Assembly (NCBI GenBank): GCA_052139595.1
Contig: JBKQWK010000218.1
Span: 1 to 10,046, forward strand
DNA from: JBKQWK01 sp052139595
GTDB taxonomy: Bacteria; Actinomycetota; Thermoleophilia; UBA2241
Reading direction: 5' to 3'
Length of the DNA stretch: 10,046 bases
The notes under the pieces were generated by a model. That model did not search any database. It was not told the origin of the DNA and was given only the letters and a program-made list of their open reading frames with translations. Each line of letters begins with the position of its first letter. The first letter of the stretch is position 1. Positions 6,096 to 10,046 of the stretch are shown piece after piece. The position numbers were made by a program, and so were the translations under genes.

Positions 6096-7245
6096 ATGAT
6101 TGCAGAGCTTCGGCCCTCTGACGATCAACACTCTCTCCGGCCAGCTCGGCGTGCGCCGCTGAGCCGAATCGGGAGATGGAGCGCCAGTCACCCCTTCGTC
6201 GTGGCTGCCGTGTCTGGGTGGTCGTGCTCCTCCTGGCGTTCTTCGGTAACAAGGCGCTCGGCGACGTGTACTCTGACAATTTCACCTTACCTTCAAACCC
6301 CGCTCAGCAGGGCGCTAACCTGCTGAAGGCCCGGCTCCCTGCCCGGGGTGGACAGGGAGCCGGGCAGATTGTCTTCACCGTTGGTTCGGGTTCACTGGCC
6401 TCCGACCGCGCGGCAATAGAAGCTTCGATTGCGCGGGTGCGCCAGCTCCCCAACGTGCTCTCCGCCAGTGACCCATTCAGCCCGCTGACCGTCGCCAGAA
6501 ACGGCCGCATCGCCTACTCGTCCGTTCACTTTTCGACGAACCCGCAGAACCTTGGAGCGAGCTACGTCGCTGAAATCGATAGCGCCGTGGCTCCTGCACG
6601 CCACGCCGATGTCACGGTCAACTACGAGGAGCAGCTCGGGTCGGCCGCTCGACCGAAGTCACTGCACGGCTGCCGCTGATTATCGCGACGGTCCTCGTTT
6701 TGGCGTTTCTGTTTCTCCTCGTCAACTTTCGCAGCCCCGTACTCGCCCTGAAAGCGATAATCCTCAACCTCTTTTCGATCGGAGCGGCGTACGGTGTCGT
6801 CGTGGCGACCTTCCAGTGGGGCTGGAGTGACTCGCTCCTCGGCATTAGTGAGAAGGTGCCGATCGAGTCGTACATGCCGATGATGATGTTCGCCATCGTG
6901 TTTGGTCTCTCCATGAACTATGAGGTCTTTCTCCTCTCGCGGGTCCGCGAGTCGTGGCTGCAAAGCCACGACAACCACGCCAGCGTCGCCCAAGGCCTCT
7001 CTACGATCGGACGCGTCATCAGCAGCGCGGCCATCATCATGGCCAGCGTCTTCCTGTGTTTCCTGTCCTCCAATACGGTCGTCGTCAAGATGCTGGCGCT
7101 GGGTCTGGGCGTCAGCGTACTGATTGACGCCACCGTCATTCGCCTCGTCGTCGTGCCAGCAGCGATGCTTCTCCTCGGCCGCTACAACTGGTGGGCGCCC
7201 CGCTGGCTTGAGCGGTTCCTGCCACGGCATCGGTCAGATGGCTGA
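5919..7245 (+). pseudogene. Decayed MmpL/RND-family transporter (frameshifts plus large internal deletion)
   Basis: Remnant of a proton-driven membrane exporter of the MmpL family, normally about 700 residues with 11-12 membrane helices. Three pieces in three frames remain. Piece 1 (5919 to about 6213) ends in SRIGRWSASHPFVVAAV, the start of TM1. Piece 2 (about 6214-6645) carries the rest of TM1 (VVVLLLAFFGNKALG) and most of the first periplasmic domain (from YSDNFTLP to VTVNYEEQLG). Piece 3 (about 6645-7245) starts at VTARLPLIIATVLVLAF and keeps the C-terminal helices, including FQWGWSDSLLG, GLSMNYEVFLLSRVRE and the final NWWAPRWLERFLP. Everything normally between, TM2 through most of the second periplasmic domain, is absent, so roughly 300-350 residues are deleted. 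Frame changes lie near 6208-6216 and at the deletion joint near 6640-6665. The TM10 Asp-Tyr pair is Asn-Tyr. A working transporter is not plausible, even if one frameshift is a sequencing error. Confidence 0.82.
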
Positions 7246-7288
7246 CCGGAGCTTCTGACGTCCGTACCTGACCGCCTAACCAGCCCGT

Positions 7289-7459
7289 CAAGGCGTTGAG
7301 TACAGCGAGCGCCGGACTCATCTTGGCCAGGGCAGCGTCAACCCTCGCGCGGATCGGGCCCAGGGGGTGGTCGGCTGGCACGACGTCTTCGAGCGTCGTC
7401 ACGACGATGGACCCGGCCTGCAGCTGCTCGTCGCCCCGCATCGCACTCACTCCACGCAT
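7289..7459 (-). mobile_element. Truncated IS1182/IS5-type transposase N-terminus
   Basis: A minus-strand frame starting at ATG 7459 (after GGGGAG) or ATG 7441 encodes MRGDEQLQAG, then VPADHPLGPIRARVDAALAKMSP. This resembles the opening of IS1182/IS5-like transposases (MRG-D-QQQ, then VPADHPLR-IR-..-DEAL..LSP). The typical start would be the second ATG, 7441. Resemblance ends after about 50 residues, near 7289-7300; the rest of the transposase, including the catalytic DDE domain, is absent, and the frame simply runs on antisense into the end of the transporter remnant. No terminal inverted repeat or target duplication could be recognised. It is a dead fragment of a few hundred bases at most, and its insertion may be linked to the decay of the adjacent transporter gene. 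Confidence 0.65.
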
Positions 7460-7555
7460 GATTTCTCCCCGACCGCTTCGCGTTTGCCGCTCCCGAGCCT
7501 GGGTAGGTGAGATGCGCGCCGCGTGACGAGCCGGCGAACAGAACCTGGATCGGAT

Positions 7556-7560
7556 GGAGG
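7556..7560 (+). promoter_or_regulatory. Ribosome binding site fixing a GTG start of the oxidoreductase
   Basis: GGAGG lies seven bases before GTG at 7568. The frame is open from a GTG at 7523, but that longer start has no ribosome site and its extra 15 residues are not family-like. Confidence 0.75.
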
Positions 7561-7567
7561 TGTACTT

Positions 7568-8515
7568 GTGCGTACAGTAGCGCGTGCCGTAGTAATCACC
7601 AGGCCGGGAGGACTTGAGGTTCTCGGCGTGGCCGATCGCGTGGTCCGCGAGGCGGGGCTAGGCGAGGTTCGCATCGCCGTCAAGGCGGCGGGCGTCAACC
7701 CCACCGATATCGGCCTGCGCGAGAGCGGCACCGGCGACGACTTCGCGCCTCCCTGGGTGCCGGGCATGGATGCCGCCGGCACGGTGGAGTCCGTCGGTGA
7801 GGGTGTTGATCGCCTTAGCGTCGGCGACAGGGTCATGGCCGCAGTGAACCCGCGCCGGCCCGAAGGCGGAGCACAGGCCGAGCTGATCGTCGTCCCAGCA
7901 GCGTCGGTCATTGCGATCCCGCCGGGGGCCACGTTTGCGCAGGCGGCGACGCTGCCGATGAACGGGCTCACCGCCCGCCTCGGCCTGGATCTGCTCGGCC
8001 TCAAGGCGGGCCAGACGCTCGCCGTCAGCGGCGGCGCCGGGCTGCTTGCCTCCTACGTGATTCCGCTCGCCAAGGCAAATGGGCTGCGCGTAATCGCTGA
8101 TGCCAAGCCCGAGGATGAGGATCTCGTGCGCAGCTTTGGCGCCGACGTGATCGTCCCCCGCGGTGCGGGCTTCGCGGCCGCGGTGCGCACGGCGGCAGCC
8201 AGCGGTGTTGATGCTCTCTTCGACACCGCGCTGCTTGGCCATGCCGCTTTTGCAGCGATCCGCGAGGGAGGTGCGATGGCCGTCGTGCGCGGCTGGGACG
8301 CCGGCACGCCCGAGCGCGGCATCGCAATTCGTCAGGTCTGGGTGCGCACCGCCCTGGAGCGCACCGACTGGCTTGAGGAGCTGCGCGAACTCGCGTCAGA
8401 TGGGCGCATCTCACTGCGCGTGGCCGGCGAGTATGCACCCGAGCAGGCAGCGCAGGCGCAGCAGTTGATGGCCGCCGGCGGCCTGCGCGGTCGCGCGGTG
8501 ATCGTGTTCTCGTAG
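7568..8515 (+). CDS. Zinc-independent medium-chain oxidoreductase (quinone oxidoreductase-like), 315 aa
   Basis: A cytoplasmic NAD(P)H-dependent reductase of the MDR superfamily, quinone/enal reductase branch. The N-terminal GroES-like domain spans about 5-120, with AAGVNPTDIGLRES (40-53) and PGMDAAGTVESVGEGVDRLSVGDRV (65-89), both family hallmarks. The Rossmann domain follows, with the pyrophosphate-binding turn in AVSGGAGLLASYVIPLAK (152-169) and the strand RVIADAK (174-180). No catalytic or structural zinc cysteines are present. Length is normal (about 310-330). Proteins of this branch reduce quinones or alpha,beta-unsaturated carbonyls; the substrate here is unknown. The turn is SGGAGLLAS where many relatives have GAAGGVG, a mild variation. 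The gene precedes the BrkB-family gene by 74 bases on the same strand, so they may be co-transcribed, and it stands just downstream of a transposase stub on the opposite strand. Confidence 0.92.
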   Translation: MRTVARAVVITRPGGLEVLGVADRVVREAGLGEVRIAVKAAGVNPTDIGLRESGTGDDFAPPWVPGMDAAGTVESVGEGVDRLSVGDRVMAAVNPRRPEGGAQAELIVVPAASVIAIPPGATFAQAATLPMNGLTARLGLDLLGLKAGQTLAVSGGAGLLASYVIPLAKANGLRVIADAKPEDEDLVRSFGADVIVPRGAGFAAAVRTAAASGVDALFDTALLGHAAFAAIREGGAMAVVRGWDAGTPERGIAIRQVWVRTALERTDWLEELRELASDGRISLRVAGEYAPEQAAQAQQLMAAGGLRGRAVIVFS

Positions 8516-8589
8516 CAGACTGCCTCCATGGCAGGCGACAGATCAATGCATTCGGCGCTGAGGGCCGGGCGAACGGCGAGCGCGCCATA

Positions 8590-9480
8590 ATGAACATCGC
8601 AGACGTCATCAAAGAAACGATCCAAGAGTGGATTAACGGCAAAGCGACTCAGTACGCGGCCGCCTTGTCGTTCTACACACTTCTGGCACTTGCGCCCCTC
8701 CTTCTTGTCGCGGTCGCCGGCGCCGGCTTGATTTACGGCCCCGGCGCCGCACGAAACGCTCTCCTTACGCAGATACACGAGAGAGCCGGTGTGCAAGTGG
8801 CCGATGCCGTGCGTACGATCCTGATGAACGCACATCGGCCCAGCGTCGGCACGATGGCGTTCATCATCGCCGGCATCGTACTGCTTCTCGGCGCCTCCCG
8901 TGCGCTGGCGATGATGCGGACGGCCTTCAACGCCATCTGGAACGTGCCGCAGCCCCCACGCAAAGGTTTCCTCAACCAGCTCCGAAGTCACCTGGCCACG
9001 AGGCTACTGAACGTCATCCTCGCCCTCGGCTTCGGCACGGGGCTCCTGGCTCTCCTGGCAGCTAGCGCCGTCTGGAGCTGGGTCGCCGGCCAGATTAGGG
9101 GATCGCTACCGGCCGCCGAACTTGTTCTGCGGGCGGCCGATTTTGTGGTGACGTTGGGACTGCTGACCCTTCTGTTCGCGACACTCTTTCGCTTCGTGGC
9201 GGACGCCCGGCCGGATTGGGCCGATCTGTGGCTCGGCGCCGTCATCACGGCAGGGCTCTTCAACATCGGCCGTCTCGCTATCGGCCTCTACCTGGGCCAC
9301 AGCGCGACCACATCGTCGTTCGGGGCGGCCGGCTCCGTCATCGCCCTGCTACTCTGGATGTACTACTCGGCGTTGATCATTTTCTTCGGTGCCGCGTTCA
9401 CGCAGGTCTACCTGCGACGTCACGGGCGGCAGCTGCGCCCCAAAGACGACCCTCAGTCGCCTGCCGGAACTGAGCGCTGA
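8590..9480 (+). CDS. BrkB/YihY-family inner-membrane protein, 296 aa
   Basis: An integral membrane protein of the YihY/UPF0761 (BrkB) family, often labelled a virulence factor or ribonuclease BN in databases; the ribonuclease BN label is known to be wrong and the true role is unsettled (transport or envelope stress have been proposed). It shows AAALSFYTLLALAPLLLVAV (23-42) as the signature first helix and about five further hydrophobic segments, near 88-103, 139-161, 184-203, 213-235 and 248-272. The last includes the conserved GSVIALLLWMYYSALIIFF region, followed by GAAFTQVY. AFNAIWNV (112-119) is also family-typical. A polar C-terminal tail of about 20 residues ends the protein. Length is normal. 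The ATG at 8590 immediately follows the intergenic gap; only a weak GGCGAG-like ribosome site precedes it, 10 or more bases upstream. Confidence 0.93.
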   Translation: MNIADVIKETIQEWINGKATQYAAALSFYTLLALAPLLLVAVAGAGLIYGPGAARNALLTQIHERAGVQVADAVRTILMNAHRPSVGTMAFIIAGIVLLLGASRALAMMRTAFNAIWNVPQPPRKGFLNQLRSHLATRLLNVILALGFGTGLLALLAASAVWSWVAGQIRGSLPAAELVLRAADFVVTLGLLTLLFATLFRFVADARPDWADLWLGAVITAGLFNIGRLAIGLYLGHSATTSSFGAAGSVIALLLWMYYSALIIFFGAAFTQVYLRRHGRQLRPKDDPQSPAGTER

Positions 9481-9575
9481 GACTGGACCACTCACGGTGT
9501 GCGCGCGCGTGGTCAGCAGCGGCACGGGGAGCGACGCCGAACACAATAGCGACGACGAATGGGGCGTCGGCAGGT
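9481..9575. other. Convergent intergenic spacer
   Basis: Short spacer between the BrkB stop and the terminator of the opposite gene. I see no ribosome-led gene in it and no T-run that would end plus-strand transcription; short frames crossing it have no recognisable content. Confidence 0.5.
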
Positions 9576-9608
9576 AAAAAAGTAGCCCTACCCGCCTGTG
9601 GCCTACTT
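9576..9608 (-). terminator. Intrinsic terminator overlapping the stop codon of the right-edge gene
   Basis: On the minus strand AAGTAG (9603-9608) pairs with CTACTT (9580-9585), extended by GG/CC pairs (9600-9601 with 9586-9587) around one bulged base at 9602, with a 12-base loop. A run of six T follows (9576-9581 read as complement), partly shared with the stem. The TAG stop of the right-edge gene (9603-9605) lies inside the upstream arm, so the stem can form only when the ribosome has left. Confidence 0.6.
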
Positions 9609-10046
9609 GGCGCCCGGCGCGTGGTCGTTGCCGGCCGAACGCGCCGCCCAGATCGAGCCCTCGGTCGGCTGGTCTTCCCCACCGCTGTCGTCAAATTCGA
9701 TCAGGTGCTTCATCTGACAGAGCGAGTGGTTCCAGATCACATCGTGGACGAATCCGGGAAAGATCGCGCGGCCAAGGCGCCAGCCGATCTTCGTCAACGG
9801 GCCTGTCCCGCGGGGAAAGTCGAAAGCAACGTAGATCGTCAGCAGGCTGAGCCCCTCACGCAGACGATCGATATCGAAGACAAGTATGCCGTCTTGAGCG
9901 AACCCGTCGGCAATCCGGTAGAGCAGACAGTGTCCCTGAATCAGATTTTCGAGGTCCACGCTGAACGAAAGCCAGGACGGAGTCACGTGGTAGCGGATCC
10001 TGCTGCCAACGGCGTTCGCGGCACCTGCCGTACGCCGCACCTCAAT
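9603..10046 (-). CDS. C-terminal part of an uncharacterised protein, possibly SRPBCC/START-like, partial
   Basis: The minus-strand frame is open from the right edge to TAG at 9603-9605, so at least 147 residues are present and the N-terminus probably lies outside. A GTG at 10038-10040 exists but has no visible ribosome site within the window. Alternating strand-like stretches (RYHVTPSWLSFSV, GHCLLYRIADGF, SLLTIYVAFDFPRG) followed by a helical WRLGRAIFPGFVHDVIWNHSLCQMKHLIEF suggest a helix-grip (SRPBCC/START-like) lipid- or ligand-binding fold ending in its long helix. This is fold inference from pattern and not a confident family match. The last 25 or so residues are polar and Gly/Ala-rich, probably disordered. 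It is convergent with the BrkB-family gene and appears to have its own intrinsic terminator. Confidence 0.65.
   Translation of the reverse strand: MEVRRTAGAANAVGSRIRYHVTPSWLSFSVDLENLIQGHCLLYRIADGFAQDGILVFDIDRLREGLSLLTIYVAFDFPRGTGPLTKIGWRLGRAIFPGFVHDVIWNHSLCQMKHLIEFDDSGGEDQPTEGSIWAARSAGNDHAPGAK

Noticed and set aside
6622..7230. Minus-strand open frame of 202 codons
   Set aside because: It is antisense to the conserved transporter helices; its Asp/Glu/His/Arg-rich composition is the usual reverse shadow of a membrane protein.
7658..8242. Minus-strand open frame of 194 codons
   Set aside because: It lies fully inside the oxidoreductase gene on the other strand and has no recognisable domain.
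8520..8534. CTGCC / GGCAG hairpin after the oxidoreductase stop
   Set aside because: The stem is only five pairs with no T-run, and the next gene follows on the same strand, so a terminator cannot be supported.
8332..8991. Minus-strand open frame of 219 codons
   Set aside because: It spans the end of the oxidoreductase and the start of the BrkB gene antisense, with no ribosome site or family motif.

Overview
The window looks like a high-GC chromosomal segment from a soil- or sediment-type bacterium. The gene mix suggests Actinomycetota (possibly the Thermoleophilia/Solirubrobacterales side) or Chloroflexota: an MmpL-type RND transporter remnant beside a divergent TetR regulator, a lipoprotein built of Ycf48-like propeller repeats, a BrkB/YihY membrane protein, GTG starts and SD-led genes. 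This placement is inference from gene content only. No rRNA, tRNA, CRISPR array, phage module or complete mobile element is visible.

Layout. (1) 1-1069, minus: N-terminal 356 residues of a peptide/oligopeptide-type ABC transporter substrate-binding protein, running off the left edge. (2) 1070-1464: divergent intergenic region with a candidate promoter for gene 1. (3) 1465-2835, plus: class III PLP-dependent aminotransferase. (4) 2920-3989, minus: a lipoprotein with seven Ycf48/BNR-like repeats, broken by one frameshift. (5) 4160-5068, plus: MBL-fold metallohydrolase with a complete metal-ligand set. (6) 5135-5812, minus: TetR-family regulator, convergent with gene 5 across a short hairpin. 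(7) 5919-7245, plus: decayed MmpL/RND-family transporter with two frame changes, a large internal deletion and a lost transmembrane Asp. (8) 7289-7459, minus: N-terminal stub of an IS1182/IS5-type transposase. (9) 7568-8515, plus: zinc-independent medium-chain (quinone-type) oxidoreductase. (10) 8590-9480, plus: BrkB/YihY-family membrane protein. (11) 9603-10046, minus: C-terminal part of a protein entering from the right edge, possibly SRPBCC/START-like, with a terminator overlapping its stop codon.

How the genes relate. The binding protein and the aminotransferase are divergent and could share control; together they would fit import and deamination of an amine or amino-acid-like compound, but the substrate is unknown. 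The TetR gene and the transporter remnant have the usual divergent regulator-efflux layout, so the regulator may have outlived its target. The oxidoreductase and BrkB genes are co-directional, 74 bases apart, with no evident functional link.

I do not see a convincing new multi-gene system. The points most worth a second look are the eroded MmpL locus next to a transposase stub, the seven-repeat propeller lipoprotein with near-identical blade DNA and a frameshift, a 9-bp inverted repeat upstream of the metallohydrolase, and a possible leaderless TetR gene. Both frame-disrupted genes could partly reflect sequencing or assembly error, which the sequence alone cannot settle.
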